Below are positions 10,718 through 22,188 of a stretch of 64,000 nt of DNA, one piece after another. The stretch lies in the NCBI GenBank assembly GCA_944470555.2, contig OX104134.1, positions 106,572,701 through 106,636,700 on the forward strand, written 5' to 3'. Each line of letters opens with the position of its first letter. Position 1 is the first letter of the stretch. Source of the DNA: Heterobilharzia americana. Taxonomy: Eukaryota > Platyhelminthes > Trematoda > Strigeidida > Schistosomatidae. The position numbers and the translations under genes were made by a program. The notes beneath the pieces are model-generated. The model did no database searches and was not told where the DNA came from. It saw nothing but the letters and a program-made list of their open reading frames with translations.

Positions 10718-11557
10718 CTACGGTTGCTGTGAACACGGACAGGCGTGACCGTTTCCCAAGTTTGTGTCCTTGTTAGAACTGCATGGTTTACGACATTTTC
10801 TGGCTTCATCTCCGTAAGTGTTATGAAACCAGCACCATTCAGGGTTTTCCACCCTGTTGGGTTTCGTTTTAGGGCTACCACACGACTTGCTGCGATGCGC
10901 CAAGGTGCGTTTCTGTGAAGTGCTACGTGATCTAGGACTTCGAGATCGTAGCAACCGTCTCACAGAGTTGCACAACTTGGTCACCTCTGAATCCTGGCTC
11001 TCTGGTTTGTCGCAGATAGAATATACGTTGGAGACTGGTCTGCTGGATATCTCCAGTATTTTATCTGCCGAGGCTGCCAGGTCATCGAGTGGGACTGACT
11101 GGAGTGTCACCAACACGGTTTGCACCGGTTGCGGTGGTCCTGAGAGAAATAGTTCTCGGAAAAGGCCATCGTCAAATGTTCGTGCGCTGATTACTTCTCG
11201 CATGCGTGCGAGGACTTCAGTAGCTGAGTGGCTGCCTAGCTCGATGTTACGAAGCAATTCGTCTAGACGTTGGCGATCTGTGAGATCGCTTTTCTTCAAG
11301 AATGCGGCTTTGAGAAGTGCATAAGGATCACTTACTTCAGGATTAAACATGTGTGCTGTAACATGCCTGTTTAATTCCCGTGGTTGCGACCGTATGACAG
11401 CAAAAAACTGAGAATGAGGATCTCAGACGCCTCGTTCTCGAAAATCGGCCTCGGCATACAGAAACCATGTTTCTGCATTGTCTGGCCAATATGGCACGAG
11501 TTGGATCGTGTTCGTGGTCGACTTAATACGAATAAGCTTGGGAGTGTGGTCGGACAT
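10718..11557 (-). pseudogene. Gypsy-1A gag with nonsense codon
   Basis: Gag begins at an ATG at 11557 (MSDHTPKLIRIKS by comparison with copy B). It carries the PEVSDPYALLKAAFLKKSDL capsid-like region, a basic Arg/Ser-rich stretch and a zinc box, CWFHNTYGDEARKCRKPC (CX2HX9CX3C), the arrangement known for CsRn1-group elements in place of the usual CCHC. A TCA codon present in copy B is TGA here (complement of 11423-11425), so translation would stop after about 44 codons. The end of gag overlaps the protease frame, as in copy B. Confidence 0.85.
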
Positions 11558-11665
11558 GAGAAAGTGTAGTAAATGGATATATAAATGTTATCGAAATGAA
11601 AACAATAAACAAATATAAAATGGAACAGGCTCACCAATTCAATACTTGTTATTGGTCGGGATATG

Positions 11666-11685
11666 TGATCACGTCGGGCTCACCA
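11666..11685 (-). promoter_or_regulatory. Primer-binding site, tRNA-Trp type
   Basis: The minus strand reads TGGTGAGCCCGACGTGATCA, one base after the LTR. CsRn1-family elements prime from tRNA-Trp, and this sequence fits that pattern. Confidence 0.85.
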
Positions 11686-11686
11686 A

Positions 11687-12030
11687 TTTAGGATTTGTCC
11701 TGGTGCGAACTTGACAGACGCAAAGACCAATCACTAATTATTCGGACTTGTTATATACCCACGAATACGAGACCAAGGAAAAACACGATAGCGTAGTCGG
11801 ATGGAATAGTATATTTGGATGGTTGTGCCAAGATACCGGTGAGTTCCAACTAACTGGCTAGAGAGTCGAATACGAGCAGTGCAACGTAACATGACAGCGT
11901 GCCAAATGGCGAGGATGCTTGACAGGGTGCGTTCAGCTTGGCGAGTCCAGTTAAACTATCAAGGTCAGCATCAATGTTGGATCTCGTCAAGCCCCAGGCC
12001 ATTGATTTTGGGGGAGTGTGTGACGCTACA
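11687..12030 (-). repeat. 5' LTR of Gypsy-1A
   Basis: 344 bp from TGTAGCGTCACACAC (at 12030) to CCTAAA. It contains a TATATAA promoter-like box near 11750. It shares most of its length with the LTRs of copy B and the LTR pair at 43.3-44.1 kb. A target duplication cannot be tested because the 3' LTR is missing. Confidence 0.88.
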
Positions 12031-13160
12031 AGCTCATCAAGAGAGAGAAAGGGTAGCTCAACGGTTAAATAAAGTGACTTTCAAGGGAAAATGCAACCTT
12101 TTCCCCCCTTTCACGCTTTTTCAACTCCCCCCCAGAAAAGTGTTTCCTCAATTAACATCATCTGTGTTTCCCCCCCCCTAAATCTGCCTCATTTCTCCTC
12201 TGCTGTCGACTTTTCCCCTGCACCACGGTGCAGATATATCTACATACTATCCTGATCTTAATATTCACATCAAATTCAGCATCTTTTCACTCCTGCTTCT
12301 TCTCTTTGCCACCTTATGCTATTGATAGGTCCTTTCTTATTTATTTTTTCTTGCCGATCTTAGTGGTTTCTCAGTTGATGTACTGATATGTGAGGTGTAG
12401 TGAATCGGACAGTTATGGAGTAATGCCCCGTCTTCTGTTCATGTTGATGACGATATAGGTACGTTTGTGGCGGTTGCTGCTAATCAGAATCCACATAAGT
12501 AGTGTATGCTGAGGGCAGCAGAAATCGTGGGGAATTATCAGCAGTGGGTACGGATGCTGCCCTGAGAAACGCGGGAGTGTTAAGGGCAAATCAAGACAGA
12601 AGAATAAGAGGAAATGAAGCACATTATGTAGATGACTGTCCTAGTGCAAGGTGTGCCACACTATGTGACTGTCGTACCAGATGTTAATGTTAAACATCCC
12701 CTCCTTCGTCTTTGTCTGCTCGTTTCCTTGAGTATTGCTGGCCTGATCTGTAGATGATGGAAAGCTTCTCAAGTACTGCTCATCGGTACCGAAACTCTGT
12801 AGATGTGCTTCTGTTCTCCCTTTGAAGGTATCAGCAGATGAGTCTGCAGCAAATGCTGATGGAGCGGAGGTCTACAGTTTACAAATTCTAACTGCAAACG
12901 AGTTGGTACGAATATTTGCACATGCTGACGCTGTACTCTTAACGGATGACCCCCAAGGTGGCGTCGCAGATTTGAGCTTAAGAGGGACCCGTTAAGATGT
13001 AGGGGGCTGTGGACAGTGCGGTACATCATGACCATATTGGCTCTGGTCGTCCGGTATTATCGCAGTTGCAGCCGAAGAGCGACCAAGCAGTCAATGCAAG
13101 AAGTCAGCGAGCGGCGAAAATCACAGAAAGTATTGGGACCATGAGCATTACGAATACAAT
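12031..13160. other. Mixed: C-rich tracts and an RTE 3' end
   Basis: 12090-12180 has several runs of six to nine C. Around 12240-12465 the plus strand matches the RTE 3' end of copies A and B (GTTGATGTACTGATATG, then a tail with ATGTTGATGACGATA). Nothing in 12470-13160 is recognised. Confidence 0.45.
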
Positions 13161-14049
13161 ACAGTCTTAAGCTCTTGAGGTTTCGGGCCTCCTCAACACT
13201 ATACAAAAGTGTGAGTAATCGTCAGAGCTGCCGTATGAGCAACCACAGGCTCGAAGACCCACTGGTGAGCACCAAAGGAGGTTTCTACCGCCGATCAAAC
13301 TGAATGCACTACCGGATGGACAATTTAAACTTATATTCCGGAAATGGCAGACAGTCGTATCCACGACGGGCATAGGCATCGGTATATAGTTTATTAGATT
13401 TAATGAACTCAGGAGCACCAGTAAGATAGAATACCTAACTGCATTGGCATACATGGGCCCTAATCCTTTGGACGAGTCCGCAGATGTTGGTGGCACGCTT
13501 CTCTCGGTTAACAAGATGAACAGCAGCGCTGCCATATACACTTTAAGAGACAGCTGCATAAATACTTTCCGCTATAGTTGAAAATTCGGGAAATTCGGAA
13601 ATACTCTACCAAACTACGTCACCGGAAGGAGAAAGAAAGAAACTCCAGTTTCTGCCTCTGCATGCAGGTCCATTTAGATGTACTATCCCGGTGTCTATAG
13701 TTAAAGGCAAACAAGATCACCTCTGGTGTGCTACGTTCTCTAACGAAGTACGCAGCGTATGATGTGTACAGAAGCATGCTGACGTATGACGATATGCGGA
13801 CAGTGGAATCTACAGGGGCCCACGTAGTCTTTCAAGAGGAACGCAAGTACCACGTGGCCGACCGATATGACTAGATGCTAATGTTACACAGCACAGTTAT
13901 GCATATGCCCTGTCTTCCTTTGCTTCATGTGTACACATTTCCATCCGTAATTTTTGGTAACTCCTCTGAGACGTCCAACTTCATCCTGTATCGTTAGTAT
14001 CATCACTGCAAGGGCGCTAAGGATTTCGCTACAAAAACAATAAACTATT
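13161..14049. other. Unassigned; open reading stretch on the minus strand
   Basis: A 130-codon open frame lies at 13559-13167 on the minus strand. It starts MQLSLKVYMAALLFILL and has patchy hydrophobicity. No domain is recognised, and there is no splice or repeat evidence for it being a gene. I treat it as chance or an eroded repeat. Confidence 0.3.
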
Positions 14050-16640
14050 TTAAACATAGGGAGTGAAGGGTAGTGAACAGAAAGAAAAACAGTAAGAACA
14101 GGATGATTGGGAGAGCAGTTCGGCTAGATACTCACAAACAGCATATTTACTGCCCTTCGGTAGCAGGAAGTGAAAAGAGGCTACCACATAACCGCCACTG
14201 GTTTTGATTCTGAGCCATGTCTGACAACGTCTCAAGGCACTGGATTGCGTGATTTCTTGGACCCCAGCGAGGGAGCTGGCACGCACCAACAGATTCGAAC
14301 GCGATACAACTACCCTTCATTCCGCTGCCCCAGATCTCGGTTTCTTCCATACAGCCCCAGAGCTAGCAAACGATGAACGGTATGGAAGCCGTTGGAATGG
14401 CGCATGCGACACATGCTCAAACCACCGCCGCCTCTGTTCCCAGATTACTTCATCTACTGAGAGACGATCTCCACCATGCCAAGCACACGGTTCCATACCT
14501 CAAGATTGCTTGAACAGTGTTGCTACCAGATACGAACAATCCTACGGAGACAACAATGATCAAACACATGGAGCCGTTGCACGTCCTCAGCTCGGAAAGA
14601 CCGGATTCCGCATTCGTAGAGCCAAACGTCTCTAACTAAGAGTTGGAAATCCGACCTTTTGTGGTGGAATCAACAGAGACGGAGCTAAAGCTCGTCCACA
14701 GTGGCTTATGCCACCACGGCTTTCGACGTGCGGTCAGGAGTTTTATCGCAACTACCCACCACCGAGGGTGGGCGCAGGCACAGGCTGTTGCCAATCTTGC
14801 AACAGTACCCTGTGCTTTGATGATGCACAGAACATACCGTACTTACGGATACTAGTTGCTGGCTGATTTCGTGAAGCTTGAGCAGCTTGTGTTAGTGCAC
14901 AGTTAGACGATATCGTCTGCAAGTTTAGGGTGGAATAGCCGTCCTCCGGGCAGTAGATCTCTACCACCACCACGCACCTTCAGGGCTGTCCCAAAATGCC
15001 ATGGGTGGCAAGGCGAAGAGGACTGGAGAAACCGGACCACCCTGCTCAACCCTACTTCTGGTTTGGAACAATAGGGTCGGGTGGCCGTACGCCCTCACTC
15101 TGCCTGACACGTTGTTATGTAGGGCTTTCAGTATGCTAAGATCTTTCTCACGCACTCCTGTCTCCAACGGACATTTCTAGAGCACAGCTCTGGCCAACGA
15201 ATCAAAGGCAATCCTAACGTCAAGGAACACAAATGTTGTTGGCCCGAATACGTCCGACGATATTTGAGTATCTGGAGAGGACAAATATATCATCAGCGCA
15301 TCCACGACTTGAAGGAACACAAACCTACCACTCGCGAATCATTTTCCCAAGTGTTTTGAAAAGCCTGACAAGTATGATGGCAGCCAATATTTTCGACACC
15401 ACTGGCAACAGACTAACACCCTGATGACCTCCGCATGTATTATGTAGACGTTTTTAATGGCGGGGACAATGATGGCCTCATCCTGTAATGGTGGAACGCT
15501 CAGCTTTCCATGCCATCCCAAATAATCCAGTCAGTCCCCCGACTAGATCGTCCCTCCATCCTCAAGAAGAGCCTGGAGTAAGTTGTCTGGAGAGGGTGCC
15601 TTGTGATGTTTCAGAGCTTGTAGTTTTTTACAAACCTCCGCTTCGTTAGGTGGGTCAGTTTATGCTGAAAATGAAGCATAGTATACTAAAGCTGAAGATG
15701 CTGGAGAAGTGGACCAGCTTTTCAAAGTGCCCAGTTCAACGTTCCGGGCGTTTTCGAAGATTGTTTATCAGCGTGCCATCTTCCTTCACAGATGGTCTCA
15801 CTACCACGAAACTTCCTGTGGCCAGTGGCGTGGAAGAACTAGAACACCTTTTGACCAGTACCAGATGCAGCTGCTCCTTCCACCCCACTCCCGCGTTCTG
15901 ACCACCAGGCCCCATGGTCCTTGCGGAATCTTTCGCCATGCAGATTCACGTGAACCACTGTACTCGCCATCCCCCGGGAATGTCCCAACGGCCGCCAAGA
16001 AGTTGCAAGGAGTTCGCAAAAACCCAGCGTTTATTGGCAGGACGTTCTTCCAAGCCACGGGCAACTTTACTCGCAACCTTTATGGCGTCGTGGATACGCA
16101 GCCGACTTTTGTCGACACTTTCTGGAGGATCCGTGGCTAGCCTCAAATCTAGCTCGGATTGGCATTTAGCTGCAGTGTCAAGTGTAACCAAATTTGCTTC
16201 AGTCGATCCGTTTGGGACGATGATTTTGATGACCGCCAAAACACAATATGAGCTTAACCAATATTAGGCGTGATCAGAGTCCAAACAAGCATTCCAGATA
16301 GAGCGACATTCCTGTATGCAATCACACCAACTGGTAGCCGATCGCAATATGAGCTAGCTGAGTCCGAGGTTTTGTGGCAGAGAGAGGACGTCAGGTGGCA
16401 CAACAGCGATGGCTGTCCAGGAAGTTGGTGCTGGCTAGAAATAAGCTGTGATCAGCGCAAAGCTGCAGAAGACGATCCCTCATTATCCAACCTTTGACCA
16501 ACTAGCCCTCATTGTCCGCCTAAACGACCCTCCAGTGAGCACACATGCCCGGCCTGGGCATTCACGCTCCCAGCTAGCGCTGCGTTATCCATCAAGCGCA
16601 CTTGGTGGATTAGGCAGTTCAGCTGATGATAGAATTCGTC
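14050..16640 (-). mobile_element. RTE-clade element C, long but decayed
   Basis: On the minus strand, 16560-16300 gives endonuclease remnants (DRLLQLCADHSLFLASTNF). 16239-15946 covers the linker (DLRLATDPPESVDKSRLRIH, SKVARGLEERPANKRW). 15250-15000 gives RT (KAAFDSLARA, ILKALHNNVSGRVRAYG, then VEQGGPVSPVLFALPP). 14630-14150 gives the C-terminal FDHCCLRRIVRIW and PRWGPRN/ETLSDMAQNQNQWR blocks. Domain order is complete from mid-endonuclease to the C-terminus, but frames shift at least six times and YADD is not seen. The lower end (about 14050) is approximate. Confidence 0.75.
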
Positions 16641-16689
16641 AGTGGTTGCACTCGGACTGCAACCCGTAGGAGCACAGGCAGCGATTACA

Positions 16690-17020
16690 GAGAAATATCA
16701 TTTCTCCTGCCGGTTACCTCTTGCTCGAGATGAATCTTCTAGCCTAACAGCTTACAGAAGACCGTTGACGGGGACCCGGTCGTTCTTCCTGCATGATTTA
16801 CCTTGTTCCGTTGAAATTAACCTCATTAAGTATTCTGATGACCTGCCTGTGTCTGGTCCAGCCAACTCCCATTTAGATCGCCCTGAAGTAAATGGATTCC
16901 TGTCTGTGACCGACCAGTGGCCCATCTCAAGTGGTCTCAAAGAAAACTCTTCTAAATGCCGGACTGTTAATTTTAGCCTCAGGAGTAGACAAGACTTGTG
17001 TTAGCTGCTTAAGTCTCATA
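16690..17020 (+). mobile_element. CR1-clade RT fragment
   Basis: Plus-strand RT palm and thumb: FFLHDLPCSVEINLIKYSDD (the YADD box altered to YSDD), then NGFLSVTDQWPISSGLKENS and VNFSLRSRQDL. The same family appears at 51.7-54.0 kb (HDSPSSSSINFIKYSDG). It abuts RTE-C with opposite orientation. Confidence 0.7.
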
Positions 17021-19110
17021 ACGCTTGTTGCATTGACAGTGAATAGAGAAATATTTTATTCTCATCTAAGTTATTTAATATGGGAGAGGCCAGTTTACCG
17101 ACATCATCACACTGATATATGCCGAAAAATCTACAAGATTTTATGGGACGTGAATGGTGCAGAAGGGAGGTCATTAAATTCTGTTAAAAGCGTCAGAAGA
17201 TTCCACAAGTTGCGAAGCGAACAAGAAAATGCCACTGTTCGGCATATACGGGGTGTCAAAGCTCAGATCGTTCTCAGCTATACTTTCTTTTTCATCATCG
17301 GTGTCACCAAGGTACCGCGAAATTCCAAATTTCCGTTACAGGCAGTCGACATGTTTGATTCGTCTTCTCAAAGCCCCGTTACGCTAGATAAAAGCCTGTT
17401 TAACCATACATTTTTATGCTTATAGCTTTGGAGACCAAAAAAGTCACATTGACGACTTCAGGAGTCTGTACGTTTCCACATTATCACGTGACTCAAGTGT
17501 TACCATTCACAGCAACACAGATTTATGCCATCAGAATTAGATGTTGTGGTGCAAAGGAATAAATACTTAAGGAACTTCAGGTCAATGACGAAGGGTTTTC
17601 CAAGCTTCTCACCAAGGTGTGAGGCATTATCAAGGAGGTATGTTCACTGTCCGGTCAAATACTAGAAAAGTCTGTTGCTCCACACCGTTGAGAATACGTT
17701 CACTTTAGAGTGAATGGGTGAGTTGATCCCCTGGATTTTATTGTCTGCCATGATTTCCGTTTCCGTTATGGCCGTCCAGAAATTCGTATGGTGAAGAAGT
17801 CGAATGAGCAGATAGGATTGATAATTTTTGGCTGTTGGGCAGTCATTTTCTCCGGAACAGTTTTGCTGCCTCGCAAAACAATGGAATGCTGAGAATTGAT
17901 AGCACGTATTACCAATTCTTGTCCGCCTGTCATTATTGAAGGTTATCTCGATGATGTGGGTCTTCGAGGCTTACAGTTAAACGCTTTGTTCGTTTGGCAT
18001 TCAGATTTCCGGACAATTCAGTAAGTTTTCATCATAGTCCAGTTTCTTCATAATCTAATGACATCTTCATCTTCTTTTTTCAGCTTAATTTTGAAAAGAA
18101 AATCTTGAACATAATTTTGGCCAAAATGTCAACTTACCAAATACACTATTTCCTACGTGATACCAGAAATTATTGAAAGGTTTCGTCAACTGGTTTCCCC
18201 CCATTGATTTTCAGCTCTCTGAAAAGTTCCACAGCAAAAACTCGCCCAGTTACCAACATCCTAGATGCCACCATGTACGAAAACCCAACCACAATAAATG
18301 ATCTAAGGCGTCTGAACGGTCATAACGGCGGCGAAAACCTGAGAAAACACTTAAATCCAGGAGGTAACTTCACCTAGTAACCCAAAGCGAGACATGCTTG
18401 CAAACAAACCTCCCCAACACCCCATCTTATTTGACTCCGTTTGATAGAAGACAATTAACAGCCAACATACCTCCTTGAAAATGCTGTATGCTTCAATGTG
18501 AGTTCTATGTGCAAAACTCCTTCACCATTGGATAATAGTCCTTCGCTTGTTTATTTCTTTCTACGGCAACAACTAATTCTGATGACTTACATCTGCACTG
18601 CTGAGTAATGTCACACCACGAGTGGGCAATGCGTGAGCTTATATATTCACTTGGATCATATGATTATGCTGACGCTTCCTGTTGCCTGAAATCCATGAAG
18701 TGAGTTTTTGTTGGCCGATGACGCTTCAAGTATTTGAATCGATGTCAAAATAAATGTTTATGTGACAATACACGGAACTATACAGCCAGGTTAAGTATCT
18801 TGGTCACATGTAAGGCAGGCGTCGAATATTGTGCGATTTTGCGGCCACTTTATTGCGAAAAAGAATAGTGACTGGAAGTGACCGAAATTCATACACAATC
18901 TGTATGCACTGTGAAGTGATATTTTTCTGCTCTCTTCATAACTTGCAGTCACTTTTGATATCATGACAAACTTTGATGCTATACCTTCTGTGTCATTTAG
19001 GACAGCTCAACTACTGGAGATTTCTCCACCATTATCAATTTGATGGTCCCTGTAAACTGGCTTTTCTCAAGTTAAACTCTTAATTTGAGAACAAAATATT
19101 CATTTGTTTA
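17021..19110. other. Unassigned, with coding-like debris and a weak RT trace
   Basis: Near 17560-18015 the plus strand gives short coherent peptides separated by stops (for example CHDFRFRYGRPEIRMVKK and CPPVIIEGYLDDVGLRGLQL). I cannot name them. At about 18620-18800, HEWAMRELIYSLGSYDYAD followed by ASCCL resembles an eroded RTE YADD region. Confidence 0.35.
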
Positions 19111-19362
19111 TCTTAAAAAGCTATGACACCAGAAAACACACCTCGTAACAATCAGAAGGCCGCGTCGTTTCCAGGGAAGCTCAGCTTCTAAAAATGAGAA
19201 GTGTATTCCACTGGACTAATAAAACGCGAACAATACAGAGAAGGCAGAGCAGAGACAAAGTGTATTGGCATAACAAGTGTTTTTACAAGGAAAAACGAAG
19301 CACGTAATACAAATTAATAGAGTTCACTCGTTTATATTTACTTCGTTCACTCGGTCGCACAA
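19111..19362 (+). repeat. Direct repeat, copy 1, part 1
   Basis: About 250 bp, roughly 93% identical to 62379-62631. Both begin at TTAAAAAGCTATGA and end at the shared CGCACAA. Confidence 0.85.
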
Positions 19363-20336
19363 TAATAATAATAATAATTTATTCCTGAATTTACAGGTGC
19401 ATATCATACGGATTCGGTTATAGCAGTTAGTGGTTGGAAATCTCGGATAACTGTTTTTTAAAAAAATTTTATCATCTCTTTTTCCTTCCAGGTGGTGGAA
19501 ATCCCCAGTCCGAAAGAAAGAAAACCTCACACCACATACAAATAGTGCACTTTAAGTTAAATTCAGAATTTTTGCTATGCTCTTAGGTTATTTGGCTGAA
19601 GTAAAGGTCATGTCCAGTGAATGTGTAAAAAATCACTCAGAAAGAAGCGGAAGTAACTCAGCAACTTCTTTATCAAAAAAGTAATGCCGACTAAATTACT
19701 CAAGTGCTTTAATTTTGCTGATCATATATACTGGGGGAAGTACCAAGGCAGATTCAATGTATTTTTCAAGAGACATGCATCCTTAGGTTCATTGAAGCGT
19801 CAAGATATACTGTATACACAATAATAAACAATGCTGATAGCAACATATCACCACCCTGATGGGACGATCTATTTTTGTTTCCTCATGCTAAATTGAACAT
19901 ACGTCCACCGTAGCCGCCATGGTGTTCCTCATCGCGCTTAATAGCTGGGTGAATATTGGCTAAATTCCTTTGAATTTTGAGGTGGAGTCGAAGAATCTGC
20001 TTCTGTGGATAAAGTTGTAAGTATTTTTCTGCATCTTCGTATGCTGTGTACAGCTGCAGTGGACGAAATGGGGCCAGTCGGTGAAATACTGGATTAATAA
20101 ATGTCAAAAGGCTTCAAGGAAATATTTTTGTGTGATGCCATAAGGATGTTCAACGCAGGTTGCAGGATTGCAGGTGTCGCGTGAAGACGGATTTAGTGAT
20201 GTTTAAGAATAGTACTGAAGAAATACCGTAATTTCAATCTAATTGCAGGTTTCCAAGATTCCAGTTACAATAAGATTGGCGAAAACGGAAAGCGGGGCAC
20301 CAAGGCACAAGGAAGTTAGGTAGACGTAAATTTTGA
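19363..20336 (-). mobile_element. 974-bp insert within the direct repeat, (TAA)n at one end
   Basis: The copy at 62.4 kb passes straight from CGCACAA to TGGATGTGG. Here 974 bp intervene, bounded on the left by (TAA)n at 19361-19378. On the minus strand this looks like a short-repeat 3' tail preceded by an AATAAA, so a 5'-truncated retroposed sequence on the minus strand is a reasonable reading. I see no clear target duplication. It contains the unknown frame at 19883-20107. Confidence 0.5.
19883..20107 (-). CDS. Hypothetical ORF, possible terminal exon
   Basis: This frame of about 74 codons ends in HHGGYGGRMFNLA and a stop. A consensus-like acceptor, TATTAATCCAG, sits just inside its 5' end, so the real exon could start with FHRLAPFRPLQLYTAYEDAE at about 20086. 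The peptide is hydrophilic, with a charged helical middle (EKYLQLYPQKQILRLHLKIQ), and does not look like low-complexity noise. I do not recognise a family, and there is no other exon in sight. It could be a genuine host terminal exon, a retroposed exon or a chance frame. Confidence 0.35.
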   Translation of the reverse strand: MTFINPVFHRLAPFRPLQLYTAYEDAEKYLQLYPQKQILRLHLKIQRNLANIHPAIKRDEEHHGGYGGRMFNLA

Positions 20337-20416
20337 TGGATACGGAACGCTGTTTGCTCGAAACCCATAACATAAAAGAGAATAATTACAGTACAATTAG
20401 TTATCAACGCAATTAC
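20337..20416 (+). repeat. Direct repeat, copy 1, part 2
   Basis: Matches 62632-62713, including the run CATAAAAGAGAATAATTACA. It resumes the repeat after the 974-bp insert. Confidence 0.8.
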
Positions 20417-20534
20417 ATGATGTCCGCCTACACTAAGCCAACTATTGACACTAGTATATCACATTGCAATGAGCCATCGGTGGAGGATTGCCGCTCGTTC
20501 TGAAGAACTAACAAAAGGCGGTCTAAACTGAAGT

Positions 20535-20878
20535 TTTAGGATTTGTCCTGGTGTGAACTTGACAGACGCAAAGACCAATCACTAATTATTCGAACTTGTT
20601 ATATACCCACGAATACGAGACCAAGGAAGAACACGATAGCGTAGTCGGATGGAATAGTATATTTGGATGGTTATGCCAAAATACCGATGCGTTCCAACTA
20701 ACTGGCTAGAGAGTCGAATACGAGCAATGCAACGTAACACGACAGCGTGCCAAATGGCCAGGATGCTTGACCGGGTGCCTTCAGCTTAGCGAGTCCAGTT
20801 AAACTATCAAGGTCAGCATCGATGTCGAAAGTCGTCAAACCCTAGGCTACTGATTTTGGGGAAGTGTATGACGCTACA
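20535..20878 (-). repeat. 3' LTR of Gypsy-1B
   Basis: From TGTAGCGTCATACAC to CCTAAA. 339 of 344 positions match the 5' LTR. Confidence 0.92.
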
Positions 20879-20894
20879 GATCACTCCCCCCCTA
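20879..20894 (-). promoter_or_regulatory. Polypurine tract of Gypsy-1B
   Basis: The minus strand reads AGGGGGGGAGTGATC directly before the 3' LTR. This is the expected plus-strand primer position. Confidence 0.8.
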
Positions 20895-21302
20895 GTGGGT
20901 TCGTGAGGACCCTAAGACGATACCAGCCGGAAGTAAAAACCCAGTGGTTTCTCCACTGGTAAAACTCTTCCGATGGGCTGACTGCGTGAGGTGGCCCCTG
21001 GTTGTCTGAACCTTATTCTAGGGTGTCGTGGCGATTAAATAAATAAAATACAATAAATGGAATTGTACGTCGGTCGCGGTCATCTGTTCCTTTCGACGTT
21101 CCGTCCAGTGCTCGTTGCACCTGGAATATAAATAAAAGTCTTTAATACCACGAAAACGTTGCGTAAAAATGGGAATTATTTATATATCAACATATCGAAA
21201 AATAAAAATTTACGCTTATCTTTACCGGTTTTTTTTAAATTTCATTACATGGTAAATAAAAATTGATATAAAAAGGCAAAGTATACGAGGGTTTGTATTG
21301 AT

Positions 21303-22188
21303 GTATCGGGTAGGAGTCCGGAGTTGTTTTGGCGTTGAGCCTTCGGTAATCACCGGTTGGACGCCAGTCACTGCTATCCTTTTTGGGAACCATGTGCAAT
21401 GGCGATGCCCAAGGATTGTTCGACGGTCTGATAATGCCCAGGTCGAGCATGTGGTCGAATTCATTTTTCGCCGTTTGGAGCTTATCGGGGGCTAGACGGC
21501 GCGCTTTGGATGCCACAGGTGGACCTGTGGTTGTGACGTGATGCATAACATTGCTGGTTATGCACGGAAGAGTGTGCTTCGGTTGCTGTAACTCTGGATA
21601 TTTCTCCAGAACTGCCTGGTAGGACGCGTCGTCTGATTGTTTAGTCCTAACGATGGCTAAACTCGGACCTACATAGGTGGTGCCGCCAATGGATAACTTT
21701 GTGCTGTTATCTATCAGTCGTCGACGGCGAGCATCTACGAGTAGATCGTAATGGTTTAGCAAATCTATGCCAATGATGGGCATAGAGACGTCTGCCAGGA
21801 GGAAAATCCAGTGGATAGGTTTGCGTAAACCTAAGTTGAGGTAGGCATACCGTCTCCCGAATGTCGCGATTGCCTTGCCGTTGGCTGCTTGAAGATTGAA
21901 GGATGGGTCAAGATGACGCTCCTTTGTCGTTGCTGGAAGAATGCTAACTTCTGCGCCGGTGTCGACGAGGTAGCGGACTTTCGTTTTAAATCCGTGACGT
22001 AGAGCAAACGGCTTTTTCCGCCGGCTACGGTTGCCGTGAGCACGTGCCGGCGTGACCGTTTCCCGAGTTCGGGTCCTTCTTAAAACGGCATGGTTTACGA
22101 CATTTTCTGGCTTCATCCCCGTAAGTGTTATGAAACCAGCACCATTCAGGGTTTTCCACCCTGTTGGGTTTCGTTTTAGGGCTACCAC
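21303..22188 (-). pseudogene. Gypsy-1B pol: protease and RT N-terminus
   Basis: The frame is open from the gag overlap. It holds RYLVDTGAEVSILPATTKER (intact D-T-G), the protease C-terminus IIGIDLLNHYDLLVDARR, then the RT fingers LDLGIIRPSNNPWASPLHMV and GDYRRLNAKTTPDSYPI. At 21303 RT stops and the frame runs into unrelated 3' sequence. The pol codons lie +1 (equivalently -2) relative to gag, with about 160 nt of overlap, so a full-length parent would need programmed frameshifting to make Gag-Pol. Confidence 0.9.

Larger units (their letters stand above)
9322..12030 (-). mobile_element. Gypsy-1 copy A (CsRn1/Boudicca type), 5' part
   Basis: A minus-strand LTR retrotransposon. In order it has the 5' LTR (12030-11687), a tRNA-Trp-type primer site, gag (11557-10718), protease (10701-10414) and RT (10302 into the gap). 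RNase H, integrase and the 3' LTR are not visible; they may be in the gap or deleted. The RT and protease catalytic motifs are intact, but gag has a nonsense codon and the pol frame is broken between protease and RT. Copy B at 20.5-23.3 kb is a close relative. Confidence 0.9.

Noticed and set aside
10857..11324. 155-codon plus-strand frame, also seen at 22164-22631.
   Set aside because: Antisense of Gypsy-1 gag. Its conservation between the two copies reflects gag on the other strand.
12835..12860. AGCAGATGAGTCTGC resembling a hammerhead ribozyme core, which occurs in schistosome SINEs.
   Set aside because: The invariant CTGATGA is CAGATGA here, and no GAAA core or closing stems follow. I saw no hammerhead elsewhere by eye.
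16931..17425. 164-codon plus-strand frame after the CR1 fragment.
   Set aside because: No domain, unusual composition, and it starts inside CR1 RT in another frame. Likely chance.
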